Positions 34,444 to 43,218 of a stretch of DNA of 64,000 bases are shown here, one piece after another (positions within the stretch are counted from its first letter, which is position 1; every line of letters begins with the position of its first letter). The notes under the pieces were generated by a model, which worked only from the letters and a program-made list of their open reading frames with translations, did no database searches and had not been told where the DNA came from. The stretch is from Chloroflexota bacterium. GTDB taxonomy: Bacteria > Chloroflexota > Limnocylindria > Limnocylindrales > CSP1-4. The stretch lies in NCBI GenBank assembly GCA_947475545.1, contig CANJLL010000001.1, positions 496,001 through 560,000 of the forward strand. The letters run 5' to 3'. A program made the position numbers and the translations under genes.

Positions 34444-35408
34444 GCCAGCCGATGGATTCCCGCGAGGTGTTCGAGGTCCTGGCTCCCGGCCTGCTCACGA
34501 CCATCCAGGACGCCGGCCGGATCGGTCACCGCGACGAGGGCGTGCCGCTCTCGGGCGCCTGTGATCCGGTGAGCATGGCGGTGGCCAATCGCCTCGCCGG
34601 CAACCCGCCGGGCGCACCGGTCCTGGAATGCACGCTCCTTGGCCCCGAGATCCTGGCGCTCACGGACGTGACGATCGCCCTGGCGGGGGCGGACCTGGGC
34701 GCCACGGCCCAGCCATCGGGCCGGCGCCTTGGCCCGGGCCAGGCCCACCACCTGGCCGCCGGCGAGCGCCTGTCGATGCCCGGCTCCGGCGAGTCCCGGG
34801 GGTGCCGTGCCTACCTCGCGGTGGCCGGGGGCTTTGCGGTCCCGCTGGTCCTGGGCTCGCGATCCACCTCGCTGGTCGGAGGATTTGGCGGCCTTGACGG
34901 CCGGGCGCTTCGAACCGGCGATCGCCTCGCCGCCGGGCCGACCGGGCCTGCCGCGCCCGGGGGCGATGCTCCGGCGAGCGGCACGAGGCTGCTCCTCCCC
35001 CACCCCGATGCCCCTGTCCGCGTGCTGCCGGCACCGGCGCTGTCGGGCGTCGGCGCGAGCGCGGCGGCCCTCGCGGCGCTGTGCGACGCCACGTGGGGCG
35101 TCTCGCCCGTGTCGGATCGCCGCGGGCTCAGGCTGGTCGGTCCGCCCATCGCGCCCGCCGCTCCGTCCGATGGCGGCAGCAATGGCGTCATCCCCGGCAC
35201 CATCCAGCTCACGCCGGACGGCACCCCTCTGGTGCTCCTCGCCGACGCGGGCACCACCGGCGGCTACCCTGTCATCGCCGTCGTGATCTCCGCAGATCTG
35301 GACATCGTCGGGCAGGCGCGCCCCGGGGGCACGCTGCGCTTCCAGCCGATCGACCTGCCCTCGGCCCGGCGAGCCCTTGCCGAGCTCCGGCAGACGCTGG
35401 CCTTCTAG
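34440..35408 (+). CDS. pxpC: 5-oxoprolinase subunit C (KipA-like, biotin-dependent carboxyltransferase fold)
   Basis: The 322-residue third subunit. It begins with the family pattern FEVLAPGLLTTIQDAGRIGH followed by GVPLSGACDPVSMAVANRL, has LAVAGGFAVPLVLGSRST centrally and YPVIAVVISADLDIVGQARP near the C-terminus. Together with PxpA and PxpB it converts 5-oxoproline, a by-product of glutamine/glutamate and glutathione chemistry, to glutamate with ATP hydrolysis. It is followed 14 bases later by a membrane-protein gene. Confidence 0.94.
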   Translation: MSQPMDSREVFEVLAPGLLTTIQDAGRIGHRDEGVPLSGACDPVSMAVANRLAGNPPGAPVLECTLLGPEILALTDVTIALAGADLGATAQPSGRRLGPGQAHHLAAGERLSMPGSGESRGCRAYLAVAGGFAVPLVLGSRSTSLVGGFGGLDGRALRTGDRLAAGPTGPAAPGGDAPASGTRLLLPHPDAPVRVLPAPALSGVGASAAALAALCDATWGVSPVSDRRGLRLVGPPIAPAAPSDGGSNGVIPGTIQLTPDGTPLVLLADAGTTGGYPVIAVVISADLDIVGQARPGGTLRFQPIDLPSARRALAELRQTLAF

Positions 35409-35422
35409 CTCAAGCCATCGGC

Positions 35423-35980
35423 GTGCAGACACTCGGCGCCCGGCCCGGTCCGGGTCCCCGCACCTGGGCCGGCCTCCTGGGTGGTGTCGCCCTCGGCGCG
35501 GCATCGCTCACGCTCCTGTACCTGGGGATGCGGGCTGTCATGGCGATCGGCGGAGCGTGCGCGGACGGCGGCCCGTACGTCTCCGCCCAATCCTGCCCGG
35601 ACGGCGTGCCGCTCGCGATGGTGGGTGGCATCTTCGGGCTGTTTGCCGGCGGCGGGGTGGTTGCGCTGTTCGGCGCCAGGATCGGCGGCGGGCTCGGCGG
35701 GCTCCCCCTGCTGGGCTGGCCGGCCCTGTTCCTGAGCCTGGGCTGGAACTTCCTCGAGTTCGGGCTGAACCCGCCGGGCGGCGGGGGCCTCGCCTGGGGC
35801 TGGCTGATCTGCGCCGTGGCCTTCATCGCCATGGGTGGTGGCCCGCTCCTCGTGGTCCTTCGCACGCTGCCGCCGGGCGCCGGCCGACGGCTCATCGGCC
35901 CGGTCCCGGCCCTGGTGGCCGGCACGGCGCTCGCCGGCGCCTGGGTTGGGGCTACCCTGTTCGGGACCATCGCGGGCTGA
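35423..35980 (+). CDS. Hypothetical four-helix membrane protein
   Basis: A 185-residue protein I do not recognise. Four hydrophobic segments are visible, near residues 13-36 (LLGGVALGAASLTLLYLG), 58-82, 92-112 and 125-150, with a last one near the C-terminus. Between helices 1 and 2 lies a short loop with two cysteines (CADGGPYVSAQSC) that could form an extracytoplasmic disulfide. GTG at 35423 is the only reasonable start after the pxpC stop. Spacing to both neighbours (14 and 16 bases) suggests one transcript with pxpABC and the two following genes. Confidence 0.65.
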   Translation: MQTLGARPGPGPRTWAGLLGGVALGAASLTLLYLGMRAVMAIGGACADGGPYVSAQSCPDGVPLAMVGGIFGLFAGGGVVALFGARIGGGLGGLPLLGWPALFLSLGWNFLEFGLNPPGGGGLAWGWLICAVAFIAMGGGPLLVVLRTLPPGAGRRLIGPVPALVAGTALAGAWVGATLFGTIAG

Positions 35981-35996
35981 TTCGAAGGAGGACGCA

Positions 35997-36977
35997 TTGG
36001 GCAACGTTCCGATCACGCTGGCCGTCGCCCACTACGACCGGCACGTGCCGTTCCTCGAGGGGAGCGTGGCTCCCGAGGGCGTCGACCTCCGGACGATCGA
36101 GGTCGGCCAGACCTCGCCCGGCCGGCACGGCACGGGTCGCCACCGGCGGATGCTCCGCGACGGCGAGTTTGAGGCCTGCGAGATCTCCTTCTCCAGCTAC
36201 CTGATGGCCGTCGAGCGCGGCCTGCCGTTCATCGGCATCCCCATCGTGCCGCGGCGGCTCTTCAGCCAGTCGCTCATCTACACCCGGATCGATTCGCCGC
36301 TGACCGGCCCGGCGGACCTGGTCGGCAAGCGGGTCGGCGTGAACACCTACCAGACCACGCTGTCCGTGCTGGCCAAGGGCGACCTGGAGCACGCCCACGG
36401 CGTGCCATGGAAGTCGATCACGTGGGTCATCAACCACGACGAGATCATCCCGTTCGAGCCGCCGGCCGGGGTCCGGATCGAGCGGGCCGACGCGAGTGGC
36501 GGACGCAAGGTCTACGAGTTGCTGCTGTCCGGGGAGATCGACGCCCTGCTGCTCCCCCATCCGCCCAAGCACCTGACCACCGGCGAGCCAAGGATCCGGC
36601 GCCTCTTCCCCGACGCGCGGGCCGCCGAGATCGACTACTTCCGACAGGTGGGCGACTGGCCGATCATGCACTTCGTCATCTTCCGCAACGACGTCGTGGA
36701 ACGCCACCCCTGGCTCCCCCGCTCCATGTACGACGCCTACCTGGTCGCCAAGGAGCACCTGGCCACCTATTACGCCGACCCCAACTGGTCGTCGCTGGCC
36801 TGGGCGCCCCAGTACCGCGAGGAAGAGGCCGCCATCTTCGGCGACCCGTGGAAGCATGGGCTGACCGCCAACCGCCGGAACATCGAGCGGTTCATGCAGT
36901 ACTCCCATGAGCAGGGGCTGATCGGCGCCCCGTATGCCCCGGAGCGACTCTTCCACGAGTCGGTCCTCGACACCTAG
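35997..36977 (+). CDS. 4,5-dihydroxyphthalate decarboxylase-like protein, copy 1
   Basis: A 326-residue periplasmic-binding-protein-fold protein like 4,5-dihydroxyphthalate decarboxylase and NMT1/THI5-type proteins. Motifs are YDRHVPFLEG, RHRRMLRDGEFEACEISFSS, IPIVPRRLFSQSLIY, and LVGKRVGVNTYQTTLSV. No signal peptide is present, so it is cytoplasmic and more likely an enzyme than a transporter subunit. The start is TTG at 35997, preceded by a perfect AAGGAGG five bases upstream. Substrate unknown. It is followed after 17 bases by a close paralogue. Confidence 0.82.
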   Translation: MGNVPITLAVAHYDRHVPFLEGSVAPEGVDLRTIEVGQTSPGRHGTGRHRRMLRDGEFEACEISFSSYLMAVERGLPFIGIPIVPRRLFSQSLIYTRIDSPLTGPADLVGKRVGVNTYQTTLSVLAKGDLEHAHGVPWKSITWVINHDEIIPFEPPAGVRIERADASGGRKVYELLLSGEIDALLLPHPPKHLTTGEPRIRRLFPDARAAEIDYFRQVGDWPIMHFVIFRNDVVERHPWLPRSMYDAYLVAKEHLATYYADPNWSSLAWAPQYREEEAAIFGDPWKHGLTANRRNIERFMQYSHEQGLIGAPYAPERLFHESVLDT

Positions 36978-36994
36978 GCCGGAGGAGACAGCGC

Positions 36995-37972
36995 GTGAGC
37001 AAGGTCCCGATCACCCTCGCCCTCTCCCACTACGACCGCCACGTCCCCTTCCTCGAGGGCACGCAGGGTGTCGAGGGAGTTGATCTCACGGCGCTGGAGG
37101 TGGGTCAGTCGGCCGAGGGCCGCCACGGCCAGGATCGCCACCGGCGGATGCTGGATCGGGGCGAGTTCGACGCCGCCGAGGTGAGCTTCTCCAACTACAT
37201 CATGGCGCTGGACCGGGGCGCCCCGTTCACGGCCATCCCCGTGATCCCGCGCCGCCTCTTCTCCCAGTCGCTGTTCTACACCCGGCTTGACTCGCCGCTC
37301 TCCGGGCCCGAATCACTCATCGGCAAGCGCGTCGGCCTCAACACCTACCAGACCACCCTCTCGGTCCTGGCCAAGGGCGACCTCCAGCACGTCCACGGCG
37401 TGCCCTGGAAAGAGATCACCTGGGTGGTCAACCTGCCCGAGATCATCCCGTTCGAGCCGCCGAAGGACGTCCGCATCGAGTGGCTGCCCAAGGATGGCCC
37501 CCGGATTGGGCAGCACCTCCTGGACGGCACCATCGACGCGCTGGTGATGCCGCATCCGCCCAAGGTGCTCACGACGGGCGAGCCAAAGATCAAGCGCCTC
37601 TTCCCGAACCCGCGGGCCGCAGAGGAGGCCTACTACCGGCAGACCGGCTACTGGCCGATCATGCACTTCATCGTCCTGCGCAACGACGTCGCCGACCGGT
37701 ACCCGTGGCTCCCGAAGGCCATCTTCGACGCCTACCTCCAGGCCAAGGAGCGGCTCACCCACTACTGGGCGGATCCCAACTGGAGCCAGCTGGTCTGGGG
37801 GCCGCAGTACCGCGAAGCGGAGCAGCGTCTGTTGGGCGACCCGTGGAAGCACGGCTTCGCGGCCAACCGGGTCAACATCGAGCGGTTCATGCGCTACTCG
37901 CACGAGCAGGGCCTGATCTCCGCCCCGATGGCGCCGGAGCGGCTGTTCCACGCATCGGTGCTGGACACCTAG
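36995..37972 (+). CDS. 4,5-dihydroxyphthalate decarboxylase-like protein, copy 2
   Basis: A 325-residue paralogue of the preceding protein, matching it along the whole length: YDRHVPFLEGTQGVEGVDL, RHRRMLDRGEFDAAEVSFSN, IPVIPRRLFSQSLFY, LIGKRVGLNTYQTTLSV and the shared C-terminus APERLFHASVLDT. No signal peptide is seen. GTG at 36995 follows GGAGGAG. Two such proteins side by side may form a heteromer or act on related aromatic or heterocyclic acids; this is inference from position beside pxpABC. Confidence 0.82.
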   Translation: MSKVPITLALSHYDRHVPFLEGTQGVEGVDLTALEVGQSAEGRHGQDRHRRMLDRGEFDAAEVSFSNYIMALDRGAPFTAIPVIPRRLFSQSLFYTRLDSPLSGPESLIGKRVGLNTYQTTLSVLAKGDLQHVHGVPWKEITWVVNLPEIIPFEPPKDVRIEWLPKDGPRIGQHLLDGTIDALVMPHPPKVLTTGEPKIKRLFPNPRAAEEAYYRQTGYWPIMHFIVLRNDVADRYPWLPKAIFDAYLQAKERLTHYWADPNWSQLVWGPQYREAEQRLLGDPWKHGFAANRVNIERFMRYSHEQGLISAPMAPERLFHASVLDT

Positions 37973-38176
37973 TCACCCGGCACCTGCCGGCGGTGCGGCC
38001 GCCACCATCCGAACGCCCGTGGACGCCGCCCGATGGGATCGGCGCTCCTGCTCGACGTTCGCGCGCGGGCTGCCGACAGGCGATACGATGCGAGACGACC
38101 CGACGCGCGAACCCTGGTGTCCCCAGGCCGGCGCGCACGACCACGTGCTCGTGTACAGACCTAGCGGGGACCTTGT

Positions 38177-41100
38177 ATGCCGGAACCATCCCGTCACTCG
38201 CTAGCCGACGGGAACCTCGCCAGCGCGGTCCTCCACGCGACGCCCGAGGCGGTCTTGATCACCGACGACGAGCGCAGAATCCTCGATGCCAACCCGGCCG
38301 CCCTGGGGCTCCTGGGCCGCGGCATCGACGATCTCCGCCTGCTGCGGCTGGACGACCTCGCGCCGGCCGAGGCACGCGCACGGGTCGAGGCGGCATGGCG
38401 ACGCTTCATTGCCGAGGGCTCCCAGACAGGGACCCTGGCCACCGAGCTGCCAGATGGGACGGTCCTCCAGCTGGGCTACACGGCAAGCGCCAACGTCCTT
38501 CCCGGCGTCCACGTCGCGTGCCTGCGCGACGTGCTCGAGCATGTCGTCGATGCACGCTACCGGCAGTCGTTCGCCAAGCTCCCCGACCCTGTCGTCGTCC
38601 TCGACGCGATCCGGGACGCCGACGGAAGGCTGATCGACGAGCGCATCGTCTTCGCCAATGAGCCATGGGTCGTCGCCGTTGCCGGCGCTGGCGCCGGGGA
38701 CCCCACGGGCAGCACGATCCTGGGCGTCCGGCCCGGCTCCGAGGATCGGCTCGCGGACCATGAGCGAGTCATCGCGACCGGCGAGACCGATCGCATCCTG
38801 ACCCGCACGGCCGATGGCACGCGCTGGATGGACGTTCACATCGCGAAGTACGGCGATGGCGTGATCACGGTCGCGCGTGACGTCACCGAGGCCCAGGCAA
38901 GCCTCGCTCGTCTCGCGCAGAGCGAGGCGCTCTACCGGCTGCTCGCCGAGAACGCCGCCGACGTCGTCGCGCGGAGCAACGCCGACGGACGGATCGAATG
39001 GATCACCGATTCCATCACCGCCGTGACCGGGTGGGATCCGGCGGAGATCCTCGGCCGTCGGCTGCTGGACTACATCCACCCGGACGACCAGGTCGCCATG
39101 AGGGCGGACACGGCCGAGCTGGTGGGCGGTGCCCCGGTCACGTCCGCCGCTCGCTTTCGCACTCGGAGCGGCGACTACCGGTGGTTGTCGCTTCGCGGCA
39201 AGCCCATCTTCGACGCCGCGGGCCGCGTCGTGGGGCGCGCCGGGGGCTGGCGCGACATCGCGACCGAGCGCGCCGCCATCGAGCAACTGGCAGCCAAGGA
39301 GCAGGAGCTGCGCGAGGCGCAACTCGCCGGGCGAACCGGCAGCTGGTCGTTCGACCCGGCAACCAGGGCGGCAACCATCTCGGATGGAGCCCTCGTCCTG
39401 TTCGGCGGGAGTGCCGAGGAGGGGGTCCGCACCGCGCTTGGTCGGATCATCACGCCCGAGACCCTCCAACAGGTCCGGGACGCGCTCAACCAGAGCATCG
39501 AGCGTCGCGAACCGTTCGACGTGGAGGCCCCCTTCCTGCGAAGCGGGGGCAGCCCCGGCTGGCTGGCCGTGCGGGGTGCGCCGGTCTTTGGGGCCGATGG
39601 CGGGTTGGTCGCCCTCCGTGGGATCGTCAGCGATGTCACCGGCTCCAGGGAGGCGCAGCAGACGCGCCTGGCGGCCGCGGCCCGGCTGCACGCGGTCATC
39701 GAGGCCCTGGGGGAAGGGGTCATCGTCCAGGACCTGCACGGGACGATCACGGCGGCCAATCCGAGTGCCTCCAGGATCCTCGGCACCTCGCCCGAGCGGA
39801 TCATCGGGGTCAACCTGGCTCCCGGCGATTGGCGCGGATTCCGCGAGGACGGCAGCCACATCCCCATCGCCGAATACCCGCCGAACATGACGCTGGCCAC
39901 GGGGCAAGCCTGCGAGATGACCATCCGCCTCGACCGGCCGGACGGGACATCGGTCTGGCTTCACGTCTCCAGTGCTCCGCTCCGCGACGCGTCCGGCGCC
40001 CTCGATGGCATCGTCTCATCGTTCTCGGACCTCACCGCGTCACGGGCGATGGAGGCCGAGCTTCGGCGCGGCCAGCGGCTGGATGCGCTGGGGCAGATGG
40101 CCGGCGGCGTCGCCCATGACTTCAACAACATCCTCGCGGCGATCACCGTCAACGCCGAGCTGATGCGCGACGCGCTCGCGGACCGGCCGGACCTCCACGC
40201 CGACGCGCTGGCCATCCTGAGCGTGACCGAGCGCGCGACGACGATCACCCGGCAGCTGCTCGCCTTCGCCCGCCGCCAGGTCCTCGATCCGCAGACCCTG
40301 GACCCGGCGGAGGCCATCCAGCAGATGGTGCCCTTCCTCGCCTGGCTCCTGGGCGCGGCCATCGAGGTCGAGCTGGTCGTACCTGCCGGAACCTGGTGCA
40401 TTCGCGTGGACCCGGGCCAGCTTGACCGCGTGATCCTGAATCTCGCGGTCAACGCCCGCGATGCCATGCCCAACGGTGGGCGGCTGACGATCTCGCTGAC
40501 GAACGTCGCGGCCCCTGACGAGCACCCGGTGGACCACGATCCACTCGGCTGCCCCGTGGTGCGGCTGACCGTCACAGATACCGGCGTTGGCATGGACGCA
40601 CCCACCTTGGCGCGGGCATTCGAACCCTTCTTCTCGACGAAGGAATCGGGCACCGGCCTCGGGCTGGCCACCGTCTACGGGATCATCGAGCAGTCCGGCG
40701 GCCGGGTTCACGTGGCGAGCAAACTCAACAAGGGCACCACGATCACCGTTGACCTCCCGGTCGTGGACGGCCCGGCGGATCTCCCGGTGCACCAGCCCGC
40801 GGCTGCCGCGGTCCGTTCGGCGACGGTCCTGATCGTCGAAGACGAGGACCTCATCCGGCGGGGCCTCGCGCGCTCGCTCACCACGCTCGGCTACCGGGCG
40901 CTGACGGCGGAGTCTGGTGACGAGGCGCTCAAGGTGATCGTGGCGGAGGGTCCCGCCATTGATCTCCTGCTCACGGACCTCCACCTGTCCGGGATGCATG
41001 GCTGGCCCCTCATCAGACAGGCCCGTCAGCTGCAGCCCCTGCTCAAGGTGGTCGTCATGAGCGGCAACCTGGGCGAGGTCCCGCCCGACGATGCCTTGCG

Positions 41101-41221
41101 CCCAGTGACCCTGATCGAGAAGCCATTCTCGATCCAGGACCTGGCCCGGACACTCTCGGACACCCTGGGTCGAAAGCCGGGAGACGACGGGTCGGCCGAC
41201 GAGACGACCGGGCGTTCGTAG
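38177..41221 (+). CDS. Multi-PAS hybrid sensor histidine kinase with receiver domain
   Basis: A 1014-residue cytoplasmic hybrid kinase with no clear membrane helix. Up to five PAS-type modules occur around residues 12-110, 130-240, 252-370, 385-490 and 500-630. Then come the HisKA dimerisation region (GGVAHDFNNILAAI, phospho-acceptor His647), the HATPase domain (ILNLAVNARDAMPNGG; TGVGMD; FFSTKESGTGLGLATVYGI) and a C-terminal receiver domain (LIVEDEDLIRRG, phospho-acceptor Asp934 in LLLTDLHLSG, Lys in LIEKPFS). The ATG at 38177 has GGGGA upstream. No separate response regulator is adjacent, so the output target is unknown. Confidence 0.92.
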   Translation: MPEPSRHSLADGNLASAVLHATPEAVLITDDERRILDANPAALGLLGRGIDDLRLLRLDDLAPAEARARVEAAWRRFIAEGSQTGTLATELPDGTVLQLGYTASANVLPGVHVACLRDVLEHVVDARYRQSFAKLPDPVVVLDAIRDADGRLIDERIVFANEPWVVAVAGAGAGDPTGSTILGVRPGSEDRLADHERVIATGETDRILTRTADGTRWMDVHIAKYGDGVITVARDVTEAQASLARLAQSEALYRLLAENAADVVARSNADGRIEWITDSITAVTGWDPAEILGRRLLDYIHPDDQVAMRADTAELVGGAPVTSAARFRTRSGDYRWLSLRGKPIFDAAGRVVGRAGGWRDIATERAAIEQLAAKEQELREAQLAGRTGSWSFDPATRAATISDGALVLFGGSAEEGVRTALGRIITPETLQQVRDALNQSIERREPFDVEAPFLRSGGSPGWLAVRGAPVFGADGGLVALRGIVSDVTGSREAQQTRLAAAARLHAVIEALGEGVIVQDLHGTITAANPSASRILGTSPERIIGVNLAPGDWRGFREDGSHIPIAEYPPNMTLATGQACEMTIRLDRPDGTSVWLHVSSAPLRDASGALDGIVSSFSDLTASRAMEAELRRGQRLDALGQMAGGVAHDFNNILAAITVNAELMRDALADRPDLHADALAILSVTERATTITRQLLAFARRQVLDPQTLDPAEAIQQMVPFLAWLLGAAIEVELVVPAGTWCIRVDPGQLDRVILNLAVNARDAMPNGGRLTISLTNVAAPDEHPVDHDPLGCPVVRLTVTDTGVGMDAPTLARAFEPFFSTKESGTGLGLATVYGIIEQSGGRVHVASKLNKGTTITVDLPVVDGPADLPVHQPAAAAVRSATVLIVEDEDLIRRGLARSLTTLGYRALTAESGDEALKVIVAEGPAIDLLLTDLHLSGMHGWPLIRQARQLQPLLKVVVMSGNLGEVPPDDALRPVTLIEKPFSIQDLARTLSDTLGRKPGDDGSADETTGRS

Positions 41222-41271
41222 CCGATGCGCCGCCGCCGACCCTGGGCTGCCGCTGCCGTTGGCCGCGAAAG

Positions 41272-42090
41272 ATGACATGGGGCCAGTCGGCGAACAGCCC
41301 TCGGGCCTTCGACTGGCGAGTGGCCAGCCCGGACGAGGTGGAGGCCCAGTACTCGCCATCGCGTGTGGCCCTCCAGCCCATCGAGGCGCATCTCGCCGCC
41401 TACGCGCGAGCCAGCGCCGAGGCCGGCGACCCGCCCGAGCTCGCCGTTCCCGGCCAGCCGCTCCTCGTCTACGTCCACGGCGGCTACTGGCAGGAGCTGA
41501 GCGCCGCGGAATCGCTCTTCGCCGCGACGGATGCCAGGCGCGAGGGAGTCTCCCTGGTGGCCCTCGACTACACGCTGGCGCCCATCGCGACCATCGACGC
41601 CATGATCGAGGAGTGCGCGGCGGGGCTTGCGGAGGCCATCGCATCGCTCTCCCCGCCATCGGTCGTCCTGGCAGGCAGCAGCGCCGGCGCCCACCTGGTG
41701 GCCTGCTGCCTGCGGAGATCGGGTCTCGCGGAGGCCGTTGACGGGGCTGCCCTGCTGAGCGGGATCTACGACCTTCGACCGCTCACGCGGACCAGCGTCA
41801 ACAGGCCCCTCGGGCTGAGCGCGGCCGACGCGGAGCGGCTCAGCCCGGCCTTCGACACCTTTGGGCCCCTGCCGCCGGTGCTCGTGGCGACCGGTGGCCA
41901 CGAGACGTCCGAGTTCAAGCGCCAGTCGCAGGAACTGGTCGCACACCTGCGCCGCGATGGGGTCAGCGTCACCCAGATTGAGGTGTCGCAGCGCGACCAT
42001 TTCGACCTGCCGCACGACCTCCTCGCCCGGGACACGGCCGTCGGTGACTGGATCCTGTCCCTCCTGGCCCGCGGCGCAGGGACGCCCTGA
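41272..42090 (+). CDS. Kynurenine formamidase-like alpha/beta hydrolase
   Basis: A 272-residue alpha/beta hydrolase close to the AFMID-type arylformamidases that hydrolyse N-formylkynurenine. Features are the N-terminal YSPSRVA, the oxyanion motif HGGYW at 69-73, nucleophile Ser137 in GSSAGAH, and catalytic His in QRDHFDLPHDL. The position that holds the acid (H-D-S-P-E-F in typical members) reads GHETSEF, so Glu may replace Asp. No other tryptophan-degradation genes are nearby, so the natural substrate is uncertain. The ATG at 41272 follows the kinase stop by 50 bases. Confidence 0.82.
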   Translation: MTWGQSANSPRAFDWRVASPDEVEAQYSPSRVALQPIEAHLAAYARASAEAGDPPELAVPGQPLLVYVHGGYWQELSAAESLFAATDARREGVSLVALDYTLAPIATIDAMIEECAAGLAEAIASLSPPSVVLAGSSAGAHLVACCLRRSGLAEAVDGAALLSGIYDLRPLTRTSVNRPLGLSAADAERLSPAFDTFGPLPPVLVATGGHETSEFKRQSQELVAHLRRDGVSVTQIEVSQRDHFDLPHDLLARDTAVGDWILSLLARGAGTP

Positions 42091-42175
42091 GTCGCCACCG
42101 GTCCGGCGGCCGGCGCCCAGTCGGGCCGTGGATTGCTGACTCCCCTGCGGCCAGGCCCCCTGTCCGCGACGTTGA

Positions 42176-43006
42176 TCAGGGGACCTGGACCACGAGTCCC
42201 TTCATCGATCCGCTCGAACCCGACAGGAACAGGTAGGCGCGCGCGCCGGCGGCCACCGTGGCGGCGTACGGCCCGCCGACCGGCGTGCCCGAGCAATCCT
42301 TGTCCGTCGATGCGTGGAGCGTGACCGACGTCCCGCCGGCCTTGGGCACGAAGACGGCCACGTTGGTGCCACCGATCAGCAGGTTGCTGGCGTCGACGTT
42401 CTTCTGGCAGCCCGCGGTGCCCGGATAGGCCAGCTGGAGGCCAAACTGGGCGTCCGTCACGGCCTGGGCAATGACGAGCAGCAGGGGTCGGGTCGGGTCG
42501 GCCGGACGGAGGGCGTTCCCCACGGTGCCCACCGAGGCGGCCTTGGGGATCTCCCAGTACTCGGTCGCGCCGTCGGAGCGGACGACCAGGGTCCGCTGCG
42601 TACCCTCACCGGCGTTGGTGCTGGACTCGGCCAGGAAGCCACACGCGCTGACGCAGGTGGGGTTGGTGCCACCTGCCTTGAGGACGACGACCGTCCCGGG
42701 CTCCGGCGGCGCCAGGGTGGCGCTCACGCTCCCGGCTGCGACACCCACGGCGGCCGGCGCGGCGACCATCAGGCCCTGGCTCCGGACATACACGTCCACC
42801 GCTGACGAGGTCAGGTTGACGACGCGGTACTTGATGGAGCCGACAGCCAGCGACGCCGCTGGAGCGGGCGTCGAGGCCGTGGCGGTCGCCGCCGCCGTGG
42901 CAGCGCGGGAGGGAGCGGGCACCGCCGTCGGGATCGGCGACGTTGCGGCCCCGCCGCACGCCGCAAGTGCGACGGCCATCGCGATGCCGAGCACGGGTCG
43001 GCGCAT
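42176..43006 (-). CDS. Lipoprotein with DUF4397-like domains
   Basis: A 276-residue secreted lipoprotein. Starting at ATG 43006 (AGGAG upstream) it has a signal peptide with lipobox ALAAC near residue 18, a Thr/Pro/Ala-rich linker, then two similar beta modules: IKYRVVNLTSSAVDVYVRSQ and LQLAYPGTAGCQKNVDASNL. This pattern resembles DUF4397, a domain of unknown function in cell-surface proteins. Cysteines in CVSACG and near the C-terminus (DKDCSG) could form disulfides. It is convergent with the hydrolase gene and stands 212 bases from ettA. Confidence 0.78.
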   Translation of the reverse strand: MRRPVLGIAMAVALAACGGAATSPIPTAVPAPSRAATAAATATASTPAPAASLAVGSIKYRVVNLTSSAVDVYVRSQGLMVAAPAAVGVAAGSVSATLAPPEPGTVVVLKAGGTNPTCVSACGFLAESSTNAGEGTQRTLVVRSDGATEYWEIPKAASVGTVGNALRPADPTRPLLLVIAQAVTDAQFGLQLAYPGTAGCQKNVDASNLLIGGTNVAVFVPKAGGTSVTLHASTDKDCSGTPVGGPYAATVAAGARAYLFLSGSSGSMKGLVVQVP

Positions 43007-43218
43007 CTTGGCTCCTGGTTGGTGCGGGCGCAGAACGGCCCGTTTCGCCCGTAGCGTACGAGAGTCCGACCTCCTCGCGGAGGTGCACGGCCCCGGCACC
43101 GGGCGGGCAACCAGCCGCTCAACCGTTCGTCGGGATGCACGCGGTTGGCGCGGACCGCCCCATCGGCACGCTCCCCCCGGTGCCGGGCGGGACCGTCACA
43201 TGGGCGTGCCGCGGGTGA

